This document shows positions 53,578-61,355 of a stretch of 64,000 nt of DNA, piece by piece. The notes under the pieces are model-generated. The model was given only the letters and a program-made list of their open reading frames with translations, searched no databases and was not told the origin of the DNA. The number at the start of each line of letters is the position of its first letter. The first letter of the stretch is position 1. This DNA is from Neobacillus sp. PS3-34 (lineage in GTDB: Bacteria; Bacillota; Bacilli; Bacillales; Cytobacillaceae). The stretch covers positions 1,835,001-1,899,000 of the forward strand of contig NZ_CP133267.1 in assembly GCF_030915465.1 (NCBI RefSeq), read 5' to 3'. Made by a program: the position numbers and the translations under genes.

Positions 53578-54493
53578 ATGGGTTTGATTCACATCAAGAA
53601 AAAGGACTTTGATAAAAAGGTCCATTGGCATCTTCAAAAGAAAAAGAAAAGAAGAGACCATCATTGTCATGATGAAAGCAGCAGCAGTAGCAGCCATCAT
53701 CATCATGATGAAAGTAGCAGTAGCAGCCATCATCACCATGATGAAAGTAGCAGTAGCAGCCATCATCACCATGATGAAAGTAGCAGTAGCAGCCACCATT
53801 GGCATGATGAAAGTAGCAGCAGTAGCCATCATCACCATGATGAAAGCAGTAGCAGTAGCAGTAGCAGTAGCCATCATTGTCATGATGAAAGCAGTAGCAG
53901 TAGCCATCATTGTCATGATGAAAGCAGCAGCAGTAGTAGTAGTAGCAGTAGCCACCATTGGCATCCTCCTGGACATCAAGAACATTGTATAGAAGATGTT
54001 CTAAAAGCGATATTACATGCACAAAAGAAAGGCCAAAAGGCTGAAAAGAAAGGCCAAAAAGAAAAAAGAGTGCAATACTTCCTGCAATGAATCCATTCAT
54101 CAATTATTAGGTGAGTCGAAGAAGTCGAAGAAGCCTAAGAAAAACACAATTCCTTTCATTCTTTATTGTGGTGATTGTGAACCTTTTAAAGCAACTGGAG
54201 TAACTACCTTTTCATGTCATTCAAAAAAGGAAAAGTTCGCTTGCATCACTTCATTCATATTCAGAATTAAGGATATTGATAATAATTGTGCTGTTCTTGA
54301 GCTTTTGAAAATTAAATCTGAAAAGGATCACTCTTCAGATACTGATAAAAATTGCAAATCCAAAGATGTTTGTTCTCCATGCTGTCAAATCAACAGTAAA
54401 GATGTAGACGATTTAGAAAAAACGGGGATTTGTATTACTGTTGATCTTACTTGCTTCTGTGCTATAACCTGCTTGCCTGCAGTTCGTTTATAA
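53578..54493 (+). pseudogene. His/Ser-repeat spore protein with CotY/CotZ-type C-terminal domain, frameshifted
   Basis: Repaired length about 304 residues. A Lys-rich start is followed by about nine units of HHHHDESSSSS or HHCHDE/HHWHDE variants (residues ~28-130), then a helix CIEDVLKAILHAQ and, in the second frame, a Cys-rich domain (CNTSCNESIHQLLGE, NTIPFILYCGDCEPFKATGV, EKTGICITVDLTCFCAITCL) that matches CotY/CotZ/ExsY, which self-assemble by disulfides into the crust or exosporium. The break is in A6 at 54062-54067; one A fewer restores the frame. The His clusters should bind Ni, Zn or Cu (inference). A fused His-rich head on a CotZ core is unusual. Confidence 0.85.
53660..53957 (+). repeat. 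33-bp-type coding repeat for HHxHDESSSSS units
   Basis: CATCATCACCATGATGAAAG followed by AGCAGT triplets recurs about nine times; the Ser run varies from five to ten codons. All six frames stay open or low-complexity, so antisense ORFs are spurious. Confidence 0.85.
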
Positions 54494-54499
54494 TATCTG

Positions 54500-54530
54500 A
54501 TGCCCAGTTATATATTAACTGGGCTTTTTA
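54500..54530 (+). terminator. Terminator of the CotZ-like gene
   Basis: GCCCAGTTA/TAACTGGGC stem, followed by TTTTTA. Confidence 0.8.
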
Positions 54531-54565
54531 TCTATAAGGATAAACAATTCTTGTCCTCACCCTTT

Positions 54566-54934
54566 CTATCCTCCAAAAGCATCTAGAACTTCCTCTAAAT
54601 CTTTTAAATCCAATTCTGCAGATCCTTTTTGTGGATTTGATCGGGGCAAAAATGGAGAATTGTTTTTTATAAAGGTGCCAGTTTGAATCATGTTTTTTAT
54701 TTCAGATAACTCAAATAGTATTTCTTCATTAACACCATTAAACGATCTTGGATGCAGATAATTATTTAGAGCAGATAAAACAAGATGGATAAGAGTATTG
54801 TTGTTAGCATGGTATTCAATTTGGTCCTGTATCTTGGATGAAACAAGATGGGAGTCTCCTGTTTTGACATCAATGAACGTATCGGGAAGAGTAATGGCGG
54901 TTTTATTAAGGTAATCAGTAAAAGTTCTGGACAT
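54566..54934 (-). CDS. Small partner protein of the ParM/Alp-like actin
   Basis: 122 residues from ATG 54934 (AAGG 8 bases ahead; the GTG at 54943 overlaps the site). No family recognised: an N-terminal part (MSRTFTDYLNKTAITLPDTF), a helical middle and an acidic C-terminus (ELDLKDLEEVLDAFGG). It starts 12 bases after the actin gene stop and its ribosome-binding site overlaps that stop, so they form a two-gene operon. This is the position held by DNA-binding adaptors (ParR, Alp7R, AlfB) in plasmid segregation operons, hence the suggested role; this rests on context only. Confidence 0.6.
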   Translation of the reverse strand: MSRTFTDYLNKTAITLPDTFIDVKTGDSHLVSSKIQDQIEYHANNNTLIHLVLSALNNYLHPRSFNGVNEEILFELSEIKNMIQTGTFIKNNSPFLPRSNPQKGSAELDLKDLEEVLDAFGG

Positions 54935-54946
54935 ATCTGTCACCTT

Positions 54947-56137
54947 CTAGCCTTTAATACTAGCAAATTCAATTGCACTTTCTTGGTCTTTCTTAATTTG
55001 ATTCATTTTCGCAAGAATCATAAGTCCCCGAACATTGAGTTTTTCCATATCTTCCGGGAAAAGCAATTCAATTCGCAGCCCTCTCTCAGTCCATCGGACA
55101 GCAGATTCCTGAATTTGCTTTTTCGCTAATTTTGCGGCACCCCCGACGGCAATATATTTTGTTGCCCCTTTAATTTCATTAGAGTTGCTTCTAACACGAT
55201 CGAAGTGTTCAAGGTATTTAACTGCCATTGATTTTAACTGAGGAATAATATATTTACTAATATCTTTTTTCACTCCTGCAAATGGTTCTACATACCACTC
55301 CGATTGTCCAGAAATTAATTTTTCCTCCAGCTCTGAACGTGAATCAAATTTATATAACTCGTTTTTACTGACCTTTTGAATGATATTGTCTAAGAATTGA
55401 TTGATTCCGAACGGTTTCCCTTCAACAGAAGCAACAGGTTTGTTATTCTTGATGCCTACGAAATCTACCGAGTCTCCCCCAAGATCACCAATAATAATTC
55501 CTTTTCGAGAATCCCTTACTAGGGTATCATCTTGAATCCCTAAAGTTTCTTGATCACGTGTCAGACTCAGGTATGCACAAGCCCCTTCTGCACCGACAAT
55601 CACATCTTTAACATGAAGTTTGACTACTAATTCTTTTGGTTCGGGAACTCCTGGCACTTTTTGAAAAATTACGGTATGTGTACCTAGTAATCTTTGTTTA
55701 AATTTATCCTTTTTTTCTTTGTATTGGGTGGTTGGCAATGAAACTGCTAATTGATCGATATTATAATGTATTTCCGTATCCTCAGGATTTAAGACAGCAG
55801 CATGATAGGCTGCCAGTCCAAAAAGGAGTACATAAGTACGATCCTCATCGACTTTCTGATTATTAAAGCCTGTTAAACTAACATCTCTCTGTTTCGCCGC
55901 AGCTTTCCCTATATAGTATATTTCTCTTTTATCAAAAATGGCCTGGCTCTTGATTTCAACAATAAGGTTTTCTTCGAACAATACATCCTCATCATCATAT
56001 GGCTTTTCAAAAAACTCATCATCAAAAAGCGAAATGGCATTTGGAATTTGATATTCACTTACGATCCCTTTGTCAGACGCCAATGCCTTATACCAGCTGT
56101 TTCCTATATCTACAGCAAAATAATTATATTTATCCAT
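54947..56137 (-). CDS. ParM/StbA-like actin-family protein
   Basis: 396 residues from ATG 56137, which has AGGAGGTAG 8 bases ahead. Actin-fold nucleotide motifs are present: phosphate 1 YFAVDIGNSWYKALAS, phosphate 2 IIGDLGGDSVDFVGIK, adenosine motif YIAVGGAAKLAKK. It resembles ParM and Alp proteins of Gram-positive plasmids, which polymerise to push DNA apart. Here it stands with one small partner gene among spore-surface genes and with no replication or relaxase gene near, so its cargo is unknown: a relic of a plasmid partition system, or a filament with a different job. Confidence 0.85.
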   Translation of the reverse strand: MDKYNYFAVDIGNSWYKALASDKGIVSEYQIPNAISLFDDEFFEKPYDDEDVLFEENLIVEIKSQAIFDKREIYYIGKAAAKQRDVSLTGFNNQKVDEDRTYVLLFGLAAYHAAVLNPEDTEIHYNIDQLAVSLPTTQYKEKKDKFKQRLLGTHTVIFQKVPGVPEPKELVVKLHVKDVIVGAEGACAYLSLTRDQETLGIQDDTLVRDSRKGIIIGDLGGDSVDFVGIKNNKPVASVEGKPFGINQFLDNIIQKVSKNELYKFDSRSELEEKLISGQSEWYVEPFAGVKKDISKYIIPQLKSMAVKYLEHFDRVRSNSNEIKGATKYIAVGGAAKLAKKQIQESAVRWTERGLRIELLFPEDMEKLNVRGLMILAKMNQIKKDQESAIEFASIKG

Positions 56138-56323
56138 CGTATCTACCTCCTTTTGAATCTTATGCAAACTAGGCGTTTCGTTGTGCATGTACCTTTTTTT
56201 TTATAAACACAAAAACTTTATATTATATAGTAAATTCCACGTTTATACTGATTCATTTAACCATGCTTACTAGGAAAGCTTGCATACCATAAATTGAACC
56301 ATAAATTAAAAGGAGGAAAATAT

Positions 56324-57100
56324 ATGAATAAAGATCAACAACAAAATTGTATCGATTTTAATCAATCTGCAGGATTAGAGACTTGCACTAGTACACCAGT
56401 TACTCCTGTCACCACACCAGCCGGTACAAGGATTTTAAGAGTTCCTGTTACACTTGCAGAAAGAACTGTAACTTCTACTCTTTCAACTAACATTCATTTT
56501 CCAGACCCTGTTCTGGAAATCAAGGATATTAAAAAGAGGGTGAAAATTGTACAATGCAGCCTAATTTTGGATCCTGTTAATCCAGGCCAAAGCCCTTTTG
56601 ACGGTGCTCCTGGTACGTTAGTTTTAAGAGGATTTGTCAGAAAAAACATCCAATACGCTACACCTATTTGCGATGCTTCAGGTACATGTGTGTCTTCAAA
56701 CCTAAAATCTCTTACAGTTGATGTTCCATTTGAATGTATGACTGTTATCCCACAAGGAGAATTTCTCACACCGCCAGAACGTCCACAATTAAATTCACGT
56801 GCGGAATTTGACTTCTTCAGATCACAGAATTTAGGAATGGGCTTTCCTGAAAAGGACCATCTCCTTTCTAGCGACCTATCACAATTCCATCAACGAAACA
56901 TTGCATTTTATAATCAATTTCCATTCTGTGAGATTCTCTCACACAATATTCTTGAATGGGATGAAGCATTAGACCGTCAGCCTCTTCCTGGCAACGCACC
57001 TTTTGAAGAAGGAACATTTACGCGTATCGTAGAAAAAATGGTATTACGATTTACAATCAAAGTATTGCAAAATCAGCAAGTTAGAGTTACAGCAATTTAA
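56324..57100 (+). CDS. SPOCS/CsxC-like spore-surface protein, paralogue 1
   Basis: 258 residues from ATG 56324 (AAAGGAGG 7 bases ahead). A Cys/Thr-rich N-terminus is followed by a beta-rich domain with the family core FPDPVLEIKDIKKRVKIVQC, LRGFVRKNIQYATP, LTVDVPFECMTVI and a C-terminal MVLRFTIKVLQNQQVRV. This matches the SPOCS (DUF3794-like) arrangement seen in clostridial CsxC and related Bacillus spore proteins, from memory. Three paralogues lie within 4 kb. Probably displayed on the spore surface; ligand unknown. Confidence 0.75.
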   Translation: MNKDQQQNCIDFNQSAGLETCTSTPVTPVTTPAGTRILRVPVTLAERTVTSTLSTNIHFPDPVLEIKDIKKRVKIVQCSLILDPVNPGQSPFDGAPGTLVLRGFVRKNIQYATPICDASGTCVSSNLKSLTVDVPFECMTVIPQGEFLTPPERPQLNSRAEFDFFRSQNLGMGFPEKDHLLSSDLSQFHQRNIAFYNQFPFCEILSHNILEWDEALDRQPLPGNAPFEEGTFTRIVEKMVLRFTIKVLQNQQVRVTAI

Positions 57101-57151
57101 CTACCATTGTAATTTAGTAAAGGAATTTCTTTACAATAACTAATTAGATAA

Positions 57152-57213
57152 CAATCTCGTCATTATCATCGATCTCTGTTATAAGAGATGGTAATGACGA
57201 GATTTTTTTTGCA
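57152..57213. terminator. Long hairpin terminator
   Basis: AATCTCGTCATTA/TAATGACGAGATT stem extended by ATC and GATCTC/GAGATC-like pairs, with TTTTTTTT after it. Confidence 0.85.
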
Positions 57214-57433
57214 AAGTGAAAGTTCTCATACCAAAATATATTCATTTGGATTAAAAACGGCACTGAAATTAGCCAATACCGATTTCTTTTAAAAAAAACA
57301 GCAAGTCTTCTCAAGCAGAAAGGTTTTGTGTGAATTTTATATTTCCCATGAATGTCCATGGGCGTTTACCCATACATAGTCATTTGTCATGCATAGGATA
57401 CACCATTCTGAGTCATCTAGGAGGAGAAAAAAT

Positions 57434-58204
57434 ATGTCTGACAAAAAACATAAAAAACACACTCATAAGTGTGATGATCATTGCGAATGCGAATCAACCC
57501 ATAACGAACATCCACATATTTCCATTGGAAAAATTGTTACAAAGGTCCCTGTCGTTTTAGCTGAACTGACCTTGCAAGTAAATGTAGATACTACTATTAC
57601 TTTTCCTGAGGCAGTATTAGAAATTAAAGATATTAAAAAGAGATTAAAAATTACTCAGTGTCGTCTGCTGCTGCCAACAAATAAATTGTTTGTAAAAGGA
57701 TTTGTACGAAAAAACATCCAATATGCAAGCCCATGTAAGGATATATCAGAAAGCACTTCCACATCCGTAGCCTCAGATTTGCACTCATTAACTGTGGATA
57801 TTCCATTCCAGTGTGTAACTGAAATTAAAAAGTTTCTTTCTAAACCAGTCATGCCCGAAATGAACAATCGCCAGGAGTTTGATTTCTTCGTTTCAAAACC
57901 ATTACCTTCTGGATTTCCTGAAAAAGATGAGCTGTTAACAAGCGATCTTTCTCAATTCCATCAGGCAAGCAAACAATTTTATAATGAACTTCCTTTCTGT
58001 GAATTGATTTCAAGCAAAATTATTGAATGGGATGAAGCGATAGACAGACAGCCTTTGCCTACTTCTTCTCCTTTAGATGAAGGGTTTTTTACTACAATAG
58101 AAGAAAAAATGGTGGTAGATTTCACTTTGAAGGTTCTTCAAAATCAACAAGTACGCATTTCTTCCACAACCAATGACCATGATTGGGACTCTGACTGTAA
58201 TTGA
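57434..58204 (+). CDS. SPOCS/CsxC-like spore-surface protein with His/Cys head, paralogue 2
   Basis: 256 residues from ATG 57434 (AGGAGGAG upstream). The N-terminus is a short metal-ligand cluster: HKKHTHKCDDHCECESTHNE and HPH. The rest closely follows paralogue 1: FPEAVLEIKDIKKRLKITQC, VKGFVRKNIQYASP, LTVDIPFQCVTEI, SDLSQFHQ, EWDEAIDRQPLP, VDFTLKVLQNQQVRI. Shared internal blocks show a tandem duplication. Acidic tail with DHDWDSDCN. Confidence 0.75.
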   Translation: MSDKKHKKHTHKCDDHCECESTHNEHPHISIGKIVTKVPVVLAELTLQVNVDTTITFPEAVLEIKDIKKRLKITQCRLLLPTNKLFVKGFVRKNIQYASPCKDISESTSTSVASDLHSLTVDIPFQCVTEIKKFLSKPVMPEMNNRQEFDFFVSKPLPSGFPEKDELLTSDLSQFHQASKQFYNELPFCELISSKIIEWDEAIDRQPLPTSSPLDEGFFTTIEEKMVVDFTLKVLQNQQVRISSTTNDHDWDSDCN

Positions 58205-58353
58205 TTGATTTTATGAAACAATGAAAATAGATTCGGGGATATACTCCATTTCGGGTATAATCCCCTTCCTAATGATTAGGAAATTTTAATTGAAGAAAGT
58301 TACAAGGAGGGGACAGGAACGGATGCTTATATAAGCGGTCCTTCCTTTACGAA

Positions 58354-60255
58354 ATGAATAATGAGAGGAATGTTTTTCATGAAATGAATAATTTTCAAAG
58401 CAGAATGCCTGACACATACGGCCAGGCACAGCAATATGCACTTCCACGAAGTCATACTATAACGAATCGAAGTAATAGCAATGGCAAAAATAATAATAAT
58501 TTTACAAATGGACCATCTATACAAAATGAGAGCCAGGAAGTAAATATTAACCAATACAAGCCTAAGGACTCTAAACCTTTAATTTTTACTCCTCCAAAGG
58601 TTCGTGATCAACAAATAATGTATAAGCAAATTGATTATGAGGAATCAGAGGATTACCTATTAGATGAAAGTGAAGATGAAATAAATTCAAGTGAATTGGA
58701 AACCCAGTTCCTCATGCAATTATCAGAACAAAAAGGTAACCTGAGAAAAGAAAAGGAGGAATTGAAGCCCTCTTCCGAGGAAGACAAAAAAGAAAAGGTT
58801 TCATTTTCAGATGGAATACACAAGGAAGAATACAAGGATCACCGTCATTTGAAAACAATCCAAGATGAGTCCTCTTCTTCCAGCAAGAACGATTCCACTC
58901 TAAATGAAGACTTAGTAAAGAAATTCACAGCTATGTTAGAGGAATCTTCATCTTACACTGATGAATCATCTTCAAGTGATGATGAGTCCTCTTCCAGTCA
59001 CGATTTGTCTTCTTCTCTTGAGGAGTCCTCTTCTAGTCATGATGAGTCTTCTTCTCCTGAGGAATCCTCTTCTAGTCATGATGAGTCTTCTTCTCCTGAG
59101 GAATCCTCTTCTAGTCATGATGAGAATTCTTCTCTTGAGGAATCCTCTTCCAGTCACGATGAGTCTTCTTCTCCTGAGGAATCCTCTTCTAGTCATGATG
59201 AGTCTTCTTCTCCTGAGGAATCCTCTTCTAGTCATGATGAGTCTTCTTCTCTTGAGGAATCCTCCTCTAGTCACGATGAGTCTTCTTCTCTTGAGGAGTC
59301 CTCTTCCAGTCACGATGAGTCTTCTTCTCTTGAGGAGTCCTCTTCCAGTCATGATGAGTCTTCTTCTCCTGAGGAATCCTCTTCTAGTCATGATGAGTCC
59401 TCTTCTTCTGAGGAATCCTCTTCTAGTCATGATGAGTCCTCTTCTCTTGAGGAATCCTCTTCCAGTCATGATGAGTCTTCTTCTCCTGAGGAATCCTCTT
59501 CTAGTCATGATGAGTCTTCTTCTCTTGAGGAATCCTCTTCTAGTCATGATGAGTCTTCTTCTCTTGAGGAATCCTCTTCTAGTCATGATGAGTCTTCTTC
59601 TCCTGAGGAATCCTCTTCCAGTTTCGATGAGTCTTCTTCTCTTGATGAATCTTTTTCACACCTAGAATCCGAGGAATCCTCATCATCGGCAAGTTATCTA
59701 GACAAAGATAAAGATCATGTTCACCCTTTAATTGTAAGAATTCCTGTTTTACTTTCATTGTTAAAGGTTGACATTGATATTTATGATTCTTTTAATCTAT
59801 TCGTTCCAATATCAAGTGTGATAAAGGTAAACTGGAGCATAAATTCGTTAGATTGCAAGGTCCTACTCCCAACCCCAAATGTGTTCTTAAAAGGTGAGTT
59901 AATTGCAGATATTGAATATGTAAAAGATAATGTGGAAAATACTTTACATTCAATCAAAATTATTGTTCCATACGAAAAGGTGATTGTGGCTGAATGGCTT
60001 CATTCTCCTAACTTACCTAGCACTCACCAGGCTGAGTATATGTTCGTTTCACCTGATCGCCAGGAAATTCAGTATCACCGCGAATTTACTCAACAATTTG
60101 CTGAACCAGTTTACTGTGAACTGCATGGTATACAGACAATCTGGCATGACGAGTTAATATCAAAGGACGGTAAACCTGAACTTGATGTTCAAGGTAAGGG
60201 TACTTTAACTATCAGTCTTTTACAATCCCAGTATGTAGATTTAAACATCAAGTAA
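58354..60255 (+). CDS. Large Ser/Glu/His-repeat protein with SPOCS-like C-terminal domain, paralogue 3
   Basis: 633 residues. Hydrophilic N-terminal 200 residues; then about residues 210-430 made of 13-residue units (EESSSSHDESSSP or ...L); then a SPOCS-like domain (HPLIVRIPVLLSLL, DCKVLLPTPNVFLKGELIAD, LHSIKIIVPYEKVIV, YCELHGIQTIWHDE, TISLLQSQYVDL). Acidic, phosphorylatable and histidine-bearing, it could form a brush on the spore. The start is uncertain: ATG 58354 lacks a near site, while AAGGAGGGG (58304-58312) is followed by ATG 58323, which is out of frame and stops after three codons. Either a hairpin bridges the gap, or one base is wrong near 58330. Confidence 0.75.
   Translation: MNNERNVFHEMNNFQSRMPDTYGQAQQYALPRSHTITNRSNSNGKNNNNFTNGPSIQNESQEVNINQYKPKDSKPLIFTPPKVRDQQIMYKQIDYEESEDYLLDESEDEINSSELETQFLMQLSEQKGNLRKEKEELKPSSEEDKKEKVSFSDGIHKEEYKDHRHLKTIQDESSSSSKNDSTLNEDLVKKFTAMLEESSSYTDESSSSDDESSSSHDLSSSLEESSSSHDESSSPEESSSSHDESSSPEESSSSHDENSSLEESSSSHDESSSPEESSSSHDESSSPEESSSSHDESSSLEESSSSHDESSSLEESSSSHDESSSLEESSSSHDESSSPEESSSSHDESSSSEESSSSHDESSSLEESSSSHDESSSPEESSSSHDESSSLEESSSSHDESSSLEESSSSHDESSSPEESSSSFDESSSLDESFSHLESEESSSSASYLDKDKDHVHPLIVRIPVLLSLLKVDIDIYDSFNLFVPISSVIKVNWSINSLDCKVLLPTPNVFLKGELIADIEYVKDNVENTLHSIKIIVPYEKVIVAEWLHSPNLPSTHQAEYMFVSPDRQEIQYHREFTQQFAEPVYCELHGIQTIWHDELISKDGKPELDVQGKGTLTISLLQSQYVDLNIK
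58981..59640 (+). repeat. 39-bp coding minisatellite, about 17 units
   Basis: Unit close to GATGAGTCTTCTTCTCCTGA followed by GGAATCCTCTTCTAGTCAT; variation is mostly C/T at third positions and Pro/Leu at one codon. Alternative frames across it are open by periodicity and not genes. Confidence 0.9.
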
Positions 60256-60331
60256 ATAAGTTACATTTTGGATGAAAGTAATCAAAAATATAATTAGACT
60301 TATCTTTTACAAGTCTATTCAATGGTATGTA

Positions 60332-60366
60332 AAAAAGGGTGCCCCTTCTACGAGACACCCTTCCTT
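60332..60366. terminator. Terminator between convergent surface genes
   Basis: AAAAAGGGTG/CACCCTT stem with AAAAAA and TTTTC flanks. Confidence 0.65.
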
Positions 60367-60371
60367 TTCTA

Positions 60372-61100
60372 TTAGAAACATGTACCTCTGAGGTTTGCAC
60401 CTGCATTGTCACGACGTTGTTCTTGAGTCAATCTAACTACTAAATCGATTGTTACTTTTTCAGTAAGTTTGTTGAAATTACCAAAATTATCAAAATCATG
60501 CGGGAAGTCCATTTGTAATACTTTAGCTCTTAGCAATTTACATTTAACAGGTTGGTTAAAGACCTCGAATGTTTCAGATCCGAAACTGCAGCGATCTGAG
60601 CCCATTCCATCCGCTGCCATTTCCCTGATCTCACTAATTTGATTATTCTTTTGGCTAAAGCAGAAATCAATATCAGGTAAGTTAGAAATGGTTTGAAAAC
60701 ATTTAAAAGGAACATTTACACTAAAATCTCTTATAAACCCATTACAACTATCTGAAAATTGAATATTTTTATGCACAAATCCTTCAATGAACAAATTTAC
60801 AGCATTTGCTATACCGGCACCGGGATGATTCGGGTTTTCTATCGGGATTGCCTTACACTGTGTTAATTGCACATTTTTCCTGATTTGCTTAATCTCGCGA
60901 GCAGAATGTGGTAGCTTAATATCTGCTTCGACGTTTGTTGTGATAGGAATATCAGCGATAATAACGTTCCGTTCAAAATCTTGAAGATTAATTGGTGTTC
61001 CTACCATACAGAAATGGTCCTGAGTTTTTGCTGTATCGCAAGTAGGCAATGGCGGGCACTTATCATGTGAGTTACAGCCACAACCAGTATTTTTATTCAT
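60372..61100 (-). CDS. SPOCS/CsxC-like spore-surface protein, Cys-rich, paralogue 4
   Basis: 242 residues from ATG 61100 (GGAG 8 bases ahead; the upstream GTG overlaps the site). Cys-rich N-terminus (MNKNTGCGCNSHDKCPPLPT) and the family core LPHSAREIKQIRKNVQLTQC, LFIEGFVHKNIQFSD, FSVNVPFKCFQTI, VKCKLLRAKVLQMDF and VTIDLVVRLTQEQRR. It is the only member on the minus strand and the most divergent, so it probably predates the tandem pair. Confidence 0.75.
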   Translation of the reverse strand: MNKNTGCGCNSHDKCPPLPTCDTAKTQDHFCMVGTPINLQDFERNVIIADIPITTNVEADIKLPHSAREIKQIRKNVQLTQCKAIPIENPNHPGAGIANAVNLFIEGFVHKNIQFSDSCNGFIRDFSVNVPFKCFQTISNLPDIDFCFSQKNNQISEIREMAADGMGSDRCSFGSETFEVFNQPVKCKLLRAKVLQMDFPHDFDNFGNFNKLTEKVTIDLVVRLTQEQRRDNAGANLRGTCF

Positions 61101-61293
61101 ACAATTCACTCCTTTTTGATTTTATCAAAAGACATTAAAAGAAATATTCCATATCAGTTTATTTCTCTTTTTCTTTTGACTTACTATTTTATATGCTTAA
61201 GTGCTAGTATTCGTATGGACAGCTGCCGATAGACTTTCACATATTTTTTACAACTTGTACGTTTTTTCATTTCATTTGATTAATTCCATTAAA

Positions 61294-61343
61294 AAGGGCT
61301 GACCCGAATGGCTAAAATCTAACAGCCATTCAGGTCAGCCCTT
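61294..61343. terminator. GGGCTGACC hairpin family, copy 2
   Basis: AAGGGCTGACCCGAATGGCT pairs with AGCCATTCAGGTCAGCCCTT. Compared with copy 1 at 53356 the stem bases change on both arms together (A-T to G-C), so the fold is conserved. It ends the ligase gene on the minus strand. Confidence 0.85.
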
Positions 61344-61355
61344 CACTTTTGAATA

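Noticed and set aside
53539..54103. Three alternative ORFs across the His/Ser repeat (Met/Ala/Thr-, Tyr/Cys- and Val/Ala-rich)
   Set aside because: All follow from triplet periodicity; only the frame with a Lys-rich start and CotZ-like continuation is meaningful.
58234..58266. GGGGATATAC/GTATAATCCCC hairpin after paralogue 2 as a terminator
   Set aside because: A stem with a bulge exists but is followed by TTCCTAA rather than a T run; left uncalled.
58961..59665. Leu/Pro- and Arg-rich ORFs across the 39-bp repeat
   Set aside because: Shadow frames of the Ser/Glu repeat; no start signals.
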